Positions 30,414 through 41,912 of a DNA stretch of 64,000 nt are shown here, piece by piece. Where the stretch lies: the NCBI RefSeq assembly GCF_000142805.1, contig NC_013081.1, forward strand, positions 1 through 64,000, written 5' to 3'. The stretch's first letter is position 1. Each line of letters starts with the position of its first letter. Under the pieces are notes generated by a model, which saw only the letters and a list, made by a program, of their open reading frames with translations, was not told the origin of the DNA and searched no databases. This stretch comes from Lachancea thermotolerans CBS 6340. Its lineage: Eukaryota > Ascomycota > Saccharomycetes > Saccharomycetales > Saccharomycetaceae. Both the position numbers and the translations under genes were made by a program.

Positions 30414-31385
30414 CTACTTAATAAAAACAGTATCGTGACTCTTTTCGTTCACCGTAAGTTGAAACACGTCACCTCTTGAATAGTGACCGGTAGGATCAAA
30501 CTCAAAGCGGGATTCAACAATTAAGCTTGTGTCGATCTCGGCGGCCAAGAGGCCTTCTCTCCCCAAGAGTGGACCTGCAATTATTTCTCCATAGGGATTG
30601 ATTATTACACTTCCTCCGTTGATGAGATTTTCGGAACCGTCCGTACCCTTTCCCGGCATTCTTCTCATTCCCTCTTCACCAAACTCCTCGCCAAGTCCCA
30701 TAGTCTTTGCGTCTGGCATAAACTGAACAGCACTCACAACGAAAACACGGCCTTCATATCCAATATTTTGAACAGCTGTTCTCCAAATATCTCTTTCATC
30801 TACTGTTGGTGCGCACCACACTTCCACTCCCTTTTCATACATAGCATACCTCAACAATGGCATCATGTTCTCCCAACAAATGGCTCCACCCAGCTTTCCC
30901 ACAGCCGAATCAACAACAGGGAGGGTAGAGCCATCCCCCCGGCCCCAGATCAATCTTTCGCCGGCCGTGGGCATGAGTTTCCGGTGTTTTCCCACAAGGC
31001 CTTGGACTGGATCAATATATACCATGGTACAATACAAGGTTGCACCATCCCGTTCAATGCAGCCACAAACGACCGTAGCGTCTGTTCTTTTAGCTAGCAT
31101 GCTGAGTTGTGCAATTTCTGGGTAAGCATCGCCTTTCCCAATCTCAATTGCTTGTTCGTGGTAACGTCTAAACTCTTCCCGACCTGACTGCAGTCGGTAG
31201 CCTAGATACGTTCCAAAAATGGATCCTTTGGGGTAGCCCCCTAGTGTTGCTTCTGGGATTACAATCAGCTTCGCGCCTGCTTCAATGATCTCTTTTTCAT
31301 ACGAGAGTATTTTTTCAAGAGTTTCCTGTGTTCCCCCAGGACTAGTTCCAACTTGCAGTGCTGCTACAACCTTCTTTGCCATCAT
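30414..31385 (-). CDS. Nitrilase, Nit1-like, uninterrupted
   Basis: 323-aa branch-1 nitrilase, which hydrolyses a nitrile to a carboxylic acid and ammonia. The catalytic triad is complete: E45 in [11 protein letters not shown]136 in KHRKLMPT and C170 in [11 protein letters not shown]. Length and the C-terminal [13 protein letters not shown] segment are normal for the family. The protein matches what is known of S. cerevisiae NIT1, which in the reference strain is split into two frames (YIL164C/YIL165C); here it is one open frame. Yeast NIT1 is close to bacterial nitrilases and has been proposed to be of bacterial origin. The zinc-cluster regulator at 32934 is divergently arranged and could be its regulator. 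Confidence 0.92.
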   Translation of the reverse strand: MMAKKVVAALQVGTSPGGTQETLEKILSYEKEIIEAGAKLIVIPEATLGGYPKGSIFGTYLGYRLQSGREEFRRYHEQAIEIGKGDAYPEIAQLSMLAKRTDATVVCGCIERDGATLYCTMVYIDPVQGLVGKHRKLMPTAGERLIWGRGDGSTLPVVDSAVGKLGGAICWENMMPLLRYAMYEKGVEVWCAPTVDERDIWRTAVQNIGYEGRVFVVSAVQFMPDAKTMGLGEEFGEEGMRRMPGKGTDGSENLINGGSVIINPYGEIIAGPLLGREGLLAAEIDTSLIVESRFEFDPTGHYSRGDVFQLTVNEKSHDTVFIK

Positions 31386-32933
31386 GGTCGATCCAGTAAC
31401 AATAGGGACACGACTTATAGCATTGAGACATATAGGGTGTATTGCCCATGCTTTTTAAGTATTTCATTAGAGGACGCATTTTCAACCCTCGAGAGCGGGT
31501 CGACACCTGATCTGCGGTGACTCAATTTTTTCCCAACGGATTAAAGATAAGACAAGATGCATTTGAACTATGATATGCTAATTTAATCCATTTAAGGGAT
31601 ATTTACTTTGGCCTTTTAGCGTTCCATACTTAAGGTGAAAGCTTTCCGAGGCTGCTTGGGTGACACATGTGCGCTTTGTCCAAATGGGAAGGTCACAGCG
31701 CTCAGTTGTTTAGTGAAAGATGCGGAGTACTTACAGGGCGTCAAAAAAAGCAGTTAGATTCGATTGATCTTTTAGGTGACTATCTTCAGAAATTTATATA
31801 AGCTTTTTTCAGTTTTTTTCGGCCCACCAAAACAAAGGTGGTGCGTACTTGTTAGCAACCAACTTTTACAGACACTGAAACCAACGGGGCAAAAAAGGGC
31901 AATAACGGTACTGCGGGGAATTAGCTTATAGAACTGCAACATTACAGTTCTACATATCTAAAACCTCGTAAACAATGAACAGGTTCAAAAGAGTGATGAA
32001 TATGTCGGCGCGGCTAATAGCGGCAAATAATTAATTAAGTCAACATTCTTTCATTTAAAACAATTCGAATCTAATCACCCTTAAGAAGTTAATTTGGTCA
32101 CACTAACTTGGTTGTTTTTTTTTTTTCACTTTTATCAACGGAAGTGGCTTCAAGACAATGCGTTTTATTGTAGAGTGCCAACTTACTCATGGGAAATTTC
32201 TTCCACTAGTGCTGCCCGTTTTTAAGTCGTATGTTTGCTGTCCCCCCCCCTCATTATGAGGCTCTATTCGAGTGGTCCTTTCTGTGATGTAACGTGCGAT
32301 TGAATCAGTGAGGAAATTAAAAACATGATGATTGCGCCAAGTATGATGTGATGTGTCAAACAGGCGATTTACGCAAGGATCCCGGGAAGTAAATGACTTG
32401 GTTGATACAGACCTGAGCTAACTACTCTCAAACAAAGCTCAAGAAGGAATGTTAGCGTTTTAATGAAGCTTTATCCACAACAAGCCCAATTTAGTTAAAA
32501 ATGACGAAACATAACCCACCACCCATATAGCGTAAAAACAGTCCCAACTTTTGAAAGGCAACTACAACGCGCGAGAGATACTCTTGAATAATCGGTCGAT
32601 TCGCAGGTACCTTATTCAGTAAGCAAAGTTCCAATTTCTTGATTTTTTTTCATTTGCATCAAAACAACAACTTATTTGGCCTATTCAATAAATCCATCAT
32701 TGGCTTTTTAAGTGAAAGGCAGCATAGCTAATTGCTATTAAAGCCTTCAGCCATTAAGTTGATTGTGAGTGTATGACAAAATTTGTAATGCAAGAAGCAT
32801 CGCTCGAGATGTCATTGAAAAAACCCCTTGATTCACTTCGACGGCATTTGAAGAAAATTAAAGATTTAAGTTTCCTATATCTGGAAGCGAGGCTTTTAAA
32901 AGGTTTTAAACTAGTATTCAAAAATTAGGGTCA
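31386..32933. other. Divergent intergenic region, nitrilase / zinc-cluster gene
   Basis: About 1.5 kb, AT-rich, with a C9 tract near 32242 and T-runs near 32115. No gene is supported. One GATAAG lies near 31547, 160 bp upstream of the nitrilase start, and could be a GATA-factor (nitrogen control) site, but a single hit is weak. Confidence 0.4.
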
Positions 32934-34779
32934 ATGGGGCAGCTTCATGCTTATAAAACAGTTCTTCACGGTTCCCGACGTGGTAAGTTGGCGTAAGTTT
33001 CTAATCAAGGTAAATTTTAAAGCAATTTGAACCCTAACATTTCAAGGAAGATGCCTTAATTGTAGAAAAAGGAGGAAAGGATGCGATGGTGGCAACCCGT
33101 GTCATAGCTGTCTAAAGCTGAATATTGACTGCGTACCGGCTGTACAAGACTTAAGAAAAGAAAGGATTCCAAAGAGCTATATAAACACCTTGGAGACCCA
33201 CATCGCTTACCTAGAAGCATCTTTCAGTAAAATGAAGGCTGCCAAGGATATTCGAGAAATAAAAAAAATACTACAGTCCCTGCCCATTAACGACGTAAAT
33301 CAAGACATCCCAGAAGGCGCTATCTGTTCAAACTCCGGCAATTCGACGGGATTAGTAGCACCTAAGTTGGGGAACATGGTTTACAGTAGCATATACCCAA
33401 GCGACTCGTTAAACATATCAAAAGAGATAACAACTTCAAATGCCGAAGAAGCGCTACCTGGCTTTCTCTCCGCGAAGGCCAGAAACCTATCGAAAGATCC
33501 CTATATTTTAAGCGCTATGTCAAACTTTTTCCGATGGCTGTACCCCGGCCATTACATGTTTATTCATAGGGAAACACTCCTTAAGGCGTTGTTTGAAAAA
33601 CCCACAACAAAATCTTACTATTGTTCTGAAGAACTGGTCTTGGCTGTAGCTTCTTTGGGATCGCAAATAGCGGAAAGCCAGGATGAGCTTCTTCAAAAAG
33701 CAGACGAGTTTTACGCCACTTCAAAGTCACTAGTTCTGGGTAAGATTTTTCAGGCTAACCAGCACACCTCAGGGTATTCTAAAAATTCATCGAAGCTAGC
33801 CATTATCCAAACACTACTTTGTCTTGCATTTTATGATATCGGAAGAGGCGAGAACCCTATGGCTTGGTATTTCTCGGGTCTGGCCTTTCGGATCGCTCAC
33901 GAAGTCGGACTTCATTTAAATCCTAAGACGTGGAATAACGTATATGCGAGTGATTTGTCAAGAATTGATGTGGAAGTACGGAGTCGAATTTACTGGGGTT
34001 GCTACATTGCCGACCATCTAATTTGCACGCTATTTGGAAGGTCGAAGTCGTTGAGACTTTCAAATTCTACCACCCCTGAAACAGAAGATCTTCCTGATAT
34101 CGAGGCTGGTATAGAGATGTTCCAGTATGACCCTGCTGCGTCTTTGTCGGTTGTAAAGCCGCTTAAAAGTTTGATAGCACTGTCTAAAGTTGCTGAATTG
34201 TTCGTGCGAAAAATATTTGGGCCCTGCAGCAGTTTAACTCAAAGAGATGAAAGCCTGAACAAACTCAATATGAGTTTTCACGAATGGAGATGCAACTTAC
34301 CAAGTAGCTTGAAGTGGTCTAAAACTTGCCTGAAAACATTTGATTTTGACCCCACTAAAGCATTTGTTTGGATTCATTTTTACGTTGTATCCCTCTCGTA
34401 CAACAAGCCCTTTATAAACGATGTGGAAAGCTGTAGAATGGTGGTCAAAGAATGTATTGAGGATTTGTATTATTTGTTCTCATCGTTTAAGAGGAAGAAT
34501 GAAACACTTTGCAAGAGCAGTTTGTACCTCTGCTACTCAGCTATTTTAGCCGTCCAATGCATAAAATTTGGTACAATACAACAAGAGTATCTGGAATATT
34601 TTATGAATTTTCTAAAGTCTCCCTCACAACCGTATGATCTGGGCAGAAAAATTTTAGAGTTAGAGCTTGACACCGAGTCTTTTGATGTTTTTGGATTCTT
34701 CGCTAGTGGCGATGACTATTCATCTGAATTTGATTTTGAATTTGTGCTTTCCAATTGTGGCATTCAAAGCCCTTCCTAA
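32934..34779 (+). CDS. Zn2Cys6 transcription factor with a 64-nt intron
   Basis: Proposed join of 32934-32982 and 33047-34779, giving 593 aa. The long frame opens only after an in-frame stop at 33028-33030, yet its 5' part encodes a perfect zinc cluster with no ATG before it. An upstream exon from the ATG at 32934 encodes 16 residues ending HGSRR. It meets GTAAGT at 32983, and the acceptor TTCAAG ends at 33046, with a branch-like CTAAC at 33034-33038. Splicing joins the frames as GSRRGRCLNCRKRRKGCD, the usual basic lead-in plus cluster. Cys are at 19, 22, 29, 35, 38 and 45. A short coiled coil follows (YINTLETHIAYLEASFSKMK). A fungal_trans region of about 250 residues is in the middle (YPGHYMFIHRETLL, RSRIYWGCYIADHLICTLFG). 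It is divergent from the nitrilase and is a candidate regulator of it or of the downstream aminotransferase. Confidence 0.82.
32983..33046 (+). other. Predicted spliceosomal intron, 64 nt
   Basis: GTAAGT donor, CTAAC branch-like sequence eight bases before the terminal CAAG acceptor. The branch-to-acceptor distance is short for Saccharomycetaceae and the branch lacks the leading TA of TACTAAC. Frame restoration with a full Zn2Cys6 motif is the main support. Confidence 0.65.
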
Positions 34780-36762
34780 TCAGGTCGCCAGGCACATTGC
34801 TCTTGAGAGAAACAAACATTATATACAGGGCATTCCATCTCACAGAGATGTTGAATGAAAACTTACTTGGCTGCTCAAACAAAATTTCTTTTATTTAAGT
34901 TGATGATTAAAATATTTATGGTGCCAATATTTCAACCACGTCGCTTCATAAACTTTGACAGCAGATAGCCAGATTTCTCATGCCACAAACAACCTCAAGA
35001 GAATTGTAACAATATGGTATATAGATACGAAAAATACTAAAATCAGCACCTCATTTTTTAATAAGTGAAGGAGTAGCGAAAATGTGGACTCACATATTTA
35101 CAAGAGCTGTGAGCATATTAAGAAAGCCCGCATTATAGTGAAAAATTCTGGCAATATTTTAAGCCATGTTGCAACCTGCAACTTGCAATTAAACGGATGA
35201 ACAGCCCTTGTACATAATCAGGGACCGGAAGAGCATCATGGCTGGAGCTCCAATCGAAAAATATGGATGCTGGTGTACATTGAAAAAAACGAAAAATTAA
35301 AAAATTCAGCCCTCCCAGTTAATACAAAATTGAGCTTTTTTAGATATTATTGTTAAAATTTGTATGCACCACAGAAAAGTCTTCCAAAGATCTCTCAAAT
35401 CTTGAGAAAGTGCCGAGACTAAACAACCCCTTTTAGGTCTGCTGAAAATGAGGTTTTGGTTGCCCTCCTTTCATCAACCGGTTACTCACGGCTGTAAATG
35501 CATCACGTACACGTTTATAACAGCAGCGTTCTTGATGAGGGGCTTTCTTGGCAAATTTTTGGATGCTGAGAGTAGAAAGTTAAAACACAATATGTTAAAG
35601 CTTTAACCTTTGTTGTATCGGGCACGACAATTAACGACCGGACGCTGGCTTGAATTAACTCTGATAGCGAGACACTATTTCTTGCGTTGCGAGAGACCTT
35701 TTTGCCATTCTAAAACCAGAGATTTGGTCTGACTGCAGATGCCAGTGATCCCTGGATAGAGTAATTTTGCTTGGTCCCGATAAGTTGCAGAAAGGGGATT
35801 GTGGATGTACTTCGAGATTAAGCACTTCCGTAGAAGTCCAGAATCTACTATGTTGTTTTTCTTAATTTGGAGGACAGCAGTGTCTTCCTGTATTTGAGAG
35901 ATAGCTGTCTCATACTGACTCTAGAATCAAAAGACCTCAACTGGGATTAAACATGCACTCTGTCATTGTTGATAATATGAAAAACAACAATCGAAAAATC
36001 ATTGATTCTTTATGGTTGTGCGCAGCAAGGAAAGCCTAATTCTTTCTCAAAGACGACTAACTTTGATAAAATTCAATAGGTGAATATTTTTAGAACGTTT
36101 TTCTTGGCAGTCTGGTACATTTTTAAAGAAAACAAGGCAAACATGTTCCACAAAAATAATGACCTCTACTAGAGACGAGCTTGCTACCAATCACTGCAGG
36201 AGCCTAAAAAGTGTACACCCACAATTTTTTATTGTATAGAACTAAACATCTTAATTTGAGCTTTTGATAGAACATGAATTCAGCGCACTCGTTGACAATA
36301 AAAAATTGTATCTATAATAGTTTCCGAGCATAAAAAGTTTACTTCAAATGAGATTTAAGCGGCTACATCACAAAGGCTATGTGTTGTTGAATAATTAAAT
36401 TTTTTTTTTGGTGGATCTTAAACTATTTGAATCTACGGTACTTTCCGCGTTGTTGTGCTCTCTGTATTGCATCATATGCAAAACATTCGGTGTTCGGTAT
36501 CAACAAATGGAATACAGGCGAAAAGAGCATACTAGAGATAAAGCTATTTTTTCTTGGAATTTGTATTTGTTAGAATTTAGGCTACAGAATACACTTTTTT
36601 TGGATTTGCTCTTATGATGTAAACTGCGACACGAAATACAAGGAAAACCCCAAGTTTCTTGGGCACTGATACTATTACCTTGGAGTTTTATCCTTACTTG
36701 TATTGAGTGATCATAACAATGTAAAGGCTACTGTTTTCGAACGGAGTACATGTTATTTGCAT
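34780..36762. other. Convergent gene-free stretch, 2 kb
   Basis: AT-rich, with no supported gene. A frame at 36408-36617 (+) starts at a non-ATG codon and is featureless. Confidence 0.45.
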
Positions 36763-38091
36763 TTAACTGATCACTTCAGAAAATGCTTTCTGAATAATTT
36801 CAACGCCTAATAAAATTTCTTCTTCAGAGACAGAAATCGGAGGTGCAATCCTGAAAACACCCCCAAATGCAGGCACGGCAATCAAGTTGGCAGAAAGCCC
36901 AAACTTCATCATTGTGCTAGCAAGTTTCTCCGCGAGCTGTCCGTCTGCCTCCAAAGTATCTGGATCGACTAGTTCAACACCAGTCATAAGGCCTCGGCCT
37001 CTAATGTCGCCAATTTGCCGGTAGACCTTTTGGAGCTCTCTCAATCTTTTGCGAAACAATTCTCCCATTTGCCTCGAATGGGGAACTAGATTGTCACGCT
37101 GAACTATTTCTAGTACCTTCACACCGACCGCAGCCGGAAGAGGATCGTTAATGTGAGTAGTATAAAATAAGTAGCCATTCTCGGCACTCTTTTTAGAAAT
37201 CTCATCAGAAGTAACCACTGCTGACAGTGGTATGCCATTGCCCAAGGTTTTGCTTAAAGTGAGGATGTCGGGAACAATCCCGTGGGACTCGAAGGCAAAC
37301 ATATCACCACATCTGCCGATTGCAGTTTGTGCCTCGTCAACGATCAAGAGCATTCGTCTTTTTTCGCAGTGCTTCTTCAAAGCTTTGAGATACCCATCGG
37401 GCAAAACCAACATACCACCACAGCTCATGACTGGCTCAATGATACAAGCAGCCAATGATCCCACGGATGCTGCATCAATTAAACTAAACCCGTAATCTAG
37501 CTCTGTTTCCCAGTCGTGAGAACCATCAGGCTTACGAAATATCGATCTATATGCGTTTGGAGCCGGCAAACACAAGTTCCCTGGCATCAAAGGACCCTGG
37601 TTTTTACGACCGTCCTGATAAGTAGTTCCATTGGAGCCACTGGTCATGCCATGCCATGATAATGAAAAACCGACAACTTCAAATCTGCCGGTGATGTTTT
37701 TCGCAAGTTTGATTGCGGCTTCGTTAGCTTCGGAGCCTGTGCTCAAAAACATGGCTCTATCTAAGCCTTTTGGTAGGATTGAGGTAAGCTTTTCAGCAAG
37801 TTCAAGTACTGGCGGGGATACCATTCCACTGTAGAGGTGGTCCAGGCCAGATGCGTGTTTTGTTATAGTTTCTGCAATCTCTGGGTGTCCATGACCTAAC
37901 AAAGTTGACATTTGGCCAGAAGTGAAGTCCAAAACCTTTTTATCGTTGATGTATACGTACGAGCCTTTAGCATATGTCACAACCTGTGGCGTAAATCTTG
38001 CGCCATAGTTCAAAAGTCTTTGGCTTGCTTTTTGGAAGGTCGATTGGTCAAAATATGAGTATTGGTTTTTTTCTAGAGTCATTGATTCCAT
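36763..38091 (-). CDS. Class-III aminotransferase, 2,2-dialkylglycine decarboxylase-like
   Basis: 442-aa PLP enzyme of the class-III aminotransferase fold. PLP features: STGSEANEAAIKLAK (phosphate site), SWHGMT, VDEAQT (D252 pairing the pyridine nitrogen) and LSKTLGNGIPLS with the Schiff-base lysine K281. The stretches TTHINDPLPAAVGVKVL and GDIRGRGLMTGVEL resemble bacterial 2,2-dialkylglycine decarboxylase, which decarboxylates and transaminates 2-aminoisobutyrate or isovaline with pyruvate, more than ornithine or GABA aminotransferases. The yeast function is not established. No damage is seen. Together with nitrilase and oxygenase genes nearby it suggests use of unusual nitrogen sources, by inference only. 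Confidence 0.85.
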   Translation of the reverse strand: MESMTLEKNQYSYFDQSTFQKASQRLLNYGARFTPQVVTYAKGSYVYINDKKVLDFTSGQMSTLLGHGHPEIAETITKHASGLDHLYSGMVSPPVLELAEKLTSILPKGLDRAMFLSTGSEANEAAIKLAKNITGRFEVVGFSLSWHGMTSGSNGTTYQDGRKNQGPLMPGNLCLPAPNAYRSIFRKPDGSHDWETELDYGFSLIDAASVGSLAACIIEPVMSCGGMLVLPDGYLKALKKHCEKRRMLLIVDEAQTAIGRCGDMFAFESHGIVPDILTLSKTLGNGIPLSAVVTSDEISKKSAENGYLFYTTHINDPLPAAVGVKVLEIVQRDNLVPHSRQMGELFRKRLRELQKVYRQIGDIRGRGLMTGVELVDPDTLEADGQLAEKLASTMMKFGLSANLIAVPAFGGVFRIAPPISVSEEEILLGVEIIQKAFSEVIS

Positions 38092-40006
38092 TGCAATGGG
38101 GGACTATGGATAGAATGGTTCAATGGGTGACTAGACAGCAATATGGGAGCAAATGAAGAAGGTTTCTTTTATATGTGTTTGAACATTTTGATTACAAGAA
38201 CATTTACGATCGCTGCCGGGTGAAAAGCTAGAATCCACGATCAAACGAAGAGGGCTTAATCTCATCAACCTGAGCACCGGTCTTCAAAACAAGTTAAGAT
38301 GTTATCTCCTTTCGGATTTCAAATTCAGATATTTCATTTATTTTCGGAGTTTAAATTCAGATGTTATCTTTTACTGATTTTAAACTCCGCCCTTTATCGT
38401 GGCTGTCTCTTCAATTTAATTTCCTGTAAACTCAAACTCGCCTTATCTATTATCTTTCTCTTACGGATTTCAACATCCGGTTTGAATGTAATTATTTACG
38501 GATACGGCCATTAGACGTGCTTCGATACCAAAGCCAAGAATAAATGAAGCACACGATGTGCTCCCAGTCTGGGGCAACGTTTGATTTTCAGACGAGGCCC
38601 AACGGTTCCAGAACTGAAAGCAACAAGGCCCGCACTCAAACTGCTTACATTTCATTGGCGTCCTCCTCAATAGCCTTCTTCTTGACAAGTTTCTTATCAA
38701 AGTTCATCATCAACTTCTCTTCAACCAGTTTCATGTCAAACATAATGGCTCTAATTCTAAGCTTCACACTTCCTTAATCAAAATTAAGGCAAAAGCACAT
38801 GACAAGGGCAACGGAAGGAGATAGGTGGGTTTTGAAATGATTTCTGTCGATGATCTCCCCCTAAAGGAACAGTGCAATCAAAAACTGGATAACATAAATC
38901 AGAACTATCAAAAGTATTACATAATAGAAATCCAGAAATTCAGCAGGAAAAAATGAGAGCCAACCAATCTAGCAGGCTACTATGAGTTGTTAGAGTTCCT
39001 CAGTATCTAAAAGGACACAGAACTATTCTAAAACACGTTTATATAGGTGATTCTGCATTCACTGTTAGAATTCAGTCAAACGCCTCGTCCTCTGCGAGAG
39101 ATCGAGAATAAAATTATTGTATACAAAAGAGAGATGTTATTATTATTGGGATGAATCAGAATCTTAGGCTGAGAGGTTGCCAAATTTCTTGGCAAGGTCT
39201 TCCATAAAAGAATAGCAAGCTCGTGGGTATGACAGTGTATTTCTCCGTCTCTCTTCTTCCAAGTTCAAAATTCTGTTACTTGTTAGAACTATCGGGCTTT
39301 ATAAAAACGCCTGAGATGTGGCTGAAACTCAACTGTGAGATGAGAATTTTACCCGTGGCGTGACTGCACCTGTGGTGCAACTTTACATCGTTTTTAATCC
39401 AATAAGGTTGTTTTCCGACCTCTGGCCAAGTTGTGGATCTTCTTTTGGGCTTTCGTTGGGTTTGTGCTGTGGTCCTAAGCTGTCGAGTTCCATATCAATA
39501 TTTAGTAATGAGTCATTTTGAAATTTGGCATTGTCACACATCGCCAATTCGACTATATTCTGAAAATTTTCGCATTTTGGACCACTCTACTAGTTTTTGC
39601 TGTATTCTTAATTGGAATGCTTATGTATTAATTTTAAACAATTTTGGCAAAATTTCGGTTAGGTAGCCGCAATGAATCCCCGACTTTTGAAACACCTTTC
39701 CAAGGCAGCCTCAACGGCTACCGTTCTTGCACACTGCTATAACAAGATTCAGTTTTATTCTTGGTCCGTTACTCTTCTTTTCTGGGCTTTCTATTTAAAT
39801 TTACCCCTGACCTTAAGGATAATGCCAAGATCCTTGATTGTCGCTGTTTCAATAACAGGGTGTAATGAAGTTGGCAATTAACTCGCATTTTTCTTAAATA
39901 AACAGCAAACATACAATTCAACTATTGTATTGCGTACTTGCATGATGTTTCTGATGAAGAAATTGTGGTCCGACCCGTACTGTTAGAAAGAAAATCGGCT
40001 ACTTTA
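38092..40006. other. Gene-free stretch with a short coding-looking trace
   Basis: Most of the region shows nothing nameable. On the minus strand, about 38640-38760 translates to a charged segment (including FDMKLVEEKLMMNFDKKL) closed by a stop, with no longer frame around it. It may be a relic of an unknown gene or a mobile element, or chance. No pair of matching terminal repeats was found. Confidence 0.3.
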
Positions 40007-40987
40007 TTACAAAACCATCTCAACGTAACAGAAATTTATTGGGCATTCTTGAGTTTCTTTAGTGGCGGCTTCGATGTACGGCTCAAAGTCCTTGTAGATT
40101 TGCCAATCTTTTTTAGCCACGAGTGATGAAGATGAGTAAAACATTTTAAAGAGCTTCATGCAATCTTTGCCATCGTAAAAAATTCCACACGAGAGACCAG
40201 GCTGCTGAAAACTGAGGTTCCGATTCATGTAACTGGCCACATAGTTCCAAAGAGTGATGTGATCCTTGGGTTCGGTTGCAGCAACTATGGCCCACTATTT
40301 CAAAATCTCTTCTTCTGATAAATCTCGACCACGAACAAAGCAAAAACAGACAAAAAATGTTCCCATTTCAATGAAAAACCGCAGAGATTTTATGTTCTTT
40401 CCAGATATACTGGAAAAGAAGGCGAAGATTGCTAATAATGCTGGAATGGACAGCTTCCAACATCAGTAACTGCAGCTGAGAAGCTTGAGATTAACTCTAA
40501 AAATTTGCATCGATACGTTTTCTTAGGTAGCCAATTGTTGGCTGCTGTATCAAGTTTGCTTTTTTCATGCTTAATGAAGCTCGTCCACCAGCATTGGATA
40601 CCCTGATTGTAAACGCCTCGAATCTCTCTCAACCGCTCGTTATCCTCCAATTTTGCCTTCATCAAGTGCCTACTTACAAACGAGGCGCACTTTGAAGTAA
40701 TAACTCCAGATTTTCGAGCTGGGAGTTCTTCTTGGCTGTGCGGAAAAACAATAATCTCTCTGAATATACTGTGGCAATGGCCCATCGTAGACGCAGTATG
40801 GACTGCGCCATGCCTTAAAAGCGTACAATTGCTTATTGACACTTCGTGCAACTTCGTCCCACTTCTTAAGGGCTATTCCAGGTTGAATTTCTGCGACGCT
40901 TTGTAGTAAGCATTCCATGTTTGCATTAACAGCAATAATTGGTCTAGACCAAAGTATTATCGATACAATTGAGAATATCAATAGCAC
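40007..40987 (-). pseudogene. Broken gene for an unrecognised, possibly secreted Cys-containing protein
   Basis: Several adjoining minus-strand open segments look codon-biased and protein-like. The 5' part opens with a strongly hydrophobic, signal-like stretch. Later parts are rich in Lys, aromatic residues and scattered Cys (for example FYDGKDCMKLFKMFY). They read in more than one frame, so the locus appears to be one gene of roughly 300 codons broken about two or three times. I do not recognise the family. A small secreted protein is compatible, but no function is claimed. Age looks recent to moderate because long stretches are still open. Confidence 0.4.
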
Positions 40988-41912
40988 TAGTTCAGGGTTT
41001 CTGTGGCTTACCCCGGAGTAGATGACACATCTGATCCTAAGGCCACACCAACATAAAAAAAGGGGTTTTTTTGCCCATTGAGATAAAGTCCATATCAGTC
41101 TATTTCTGAAGACCGTTTAAGATCGGAGGGCGTTTGGATTCTCAATGCCTGCCAGTGAGCTCCGTTCCATGCCGTTTACCCAATCTACCTTTCCATTAAG
41201 CATGTTAGATCGCAGCCGGACTTTTTCAACGTGAACTTTTAGTCACATGCAAGATTCGAGACAGATGCTATAAAGATGGACTAGGAATGAAAATGTAAGT
41301 GTTATCGCGGCGCCTTTTTGGCAGTATAGTTAAGCTCTGAAATCATACGTTCAGCTTTGATCTCTCCCAACTTAAAATTTTCTTAATATCATGAGGATTG
41401 CGGTTGAGTGACAAACTACCATGATTCGGAGAAATGTAAAGGATGACATAACATTCAATAAAACAACCCAAGATCGTAGCAGCCTCTCCTTGTAGTCTTC
41501 AAAATGCGCATCATGTACCAAATTTGAAAAGCGCACTATAGAAATTCAAAGAAATTCAATGAATTTGCGTGGGGGAAGCAGCCTAGAGAGTTTGTCTGGG
41601 GTGTTTCCCGCAAGCCGAACTATGTGGGCATCGAATACTCGTCAAGAGCTAACTTATGACATGCACATTTAAAAGCTTTAGCAAGCTATTGAACTTCACG
41701 CAGGCTTGGGTACCGTTTCTTTTGCCTCCCTTGTTACTTTGCTGAATAAGGTTTCGGCAATTTTACTTGCGAAATCGCCGCCTCTATGCTTTTTTCCATG
41801 CCTTCCCCTTATTGATAAAGTTAAGAGCGCCAGATAAGTGTAATGTATATTAGAACTTGCGTAAGATAACTTCTCATTGAAACGTTCATTGCTTAGCAGC
41901 CTCAGGGACACT
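40988..41912. other. Intergenic region upstream of the DUF1445 gene
   Basis: No supported gene. The right end is the promoter of the gene starting at 41913. A 71-codon minus-strand frame at 41696-41911 is featureless. Confidence 0.4.

Noticed and set aside
32242-32250. Second poly-C tract
   Set aside because: Lies in intergenic DNA with no coding frame to affect.
38990-39310. Possible solo long terminal repeat (TGTTAG-type ends, TATA-like box)
   Set aside because: No matching AACA end at a sensible distance, no target duplication and no recognisable internal part nearby.
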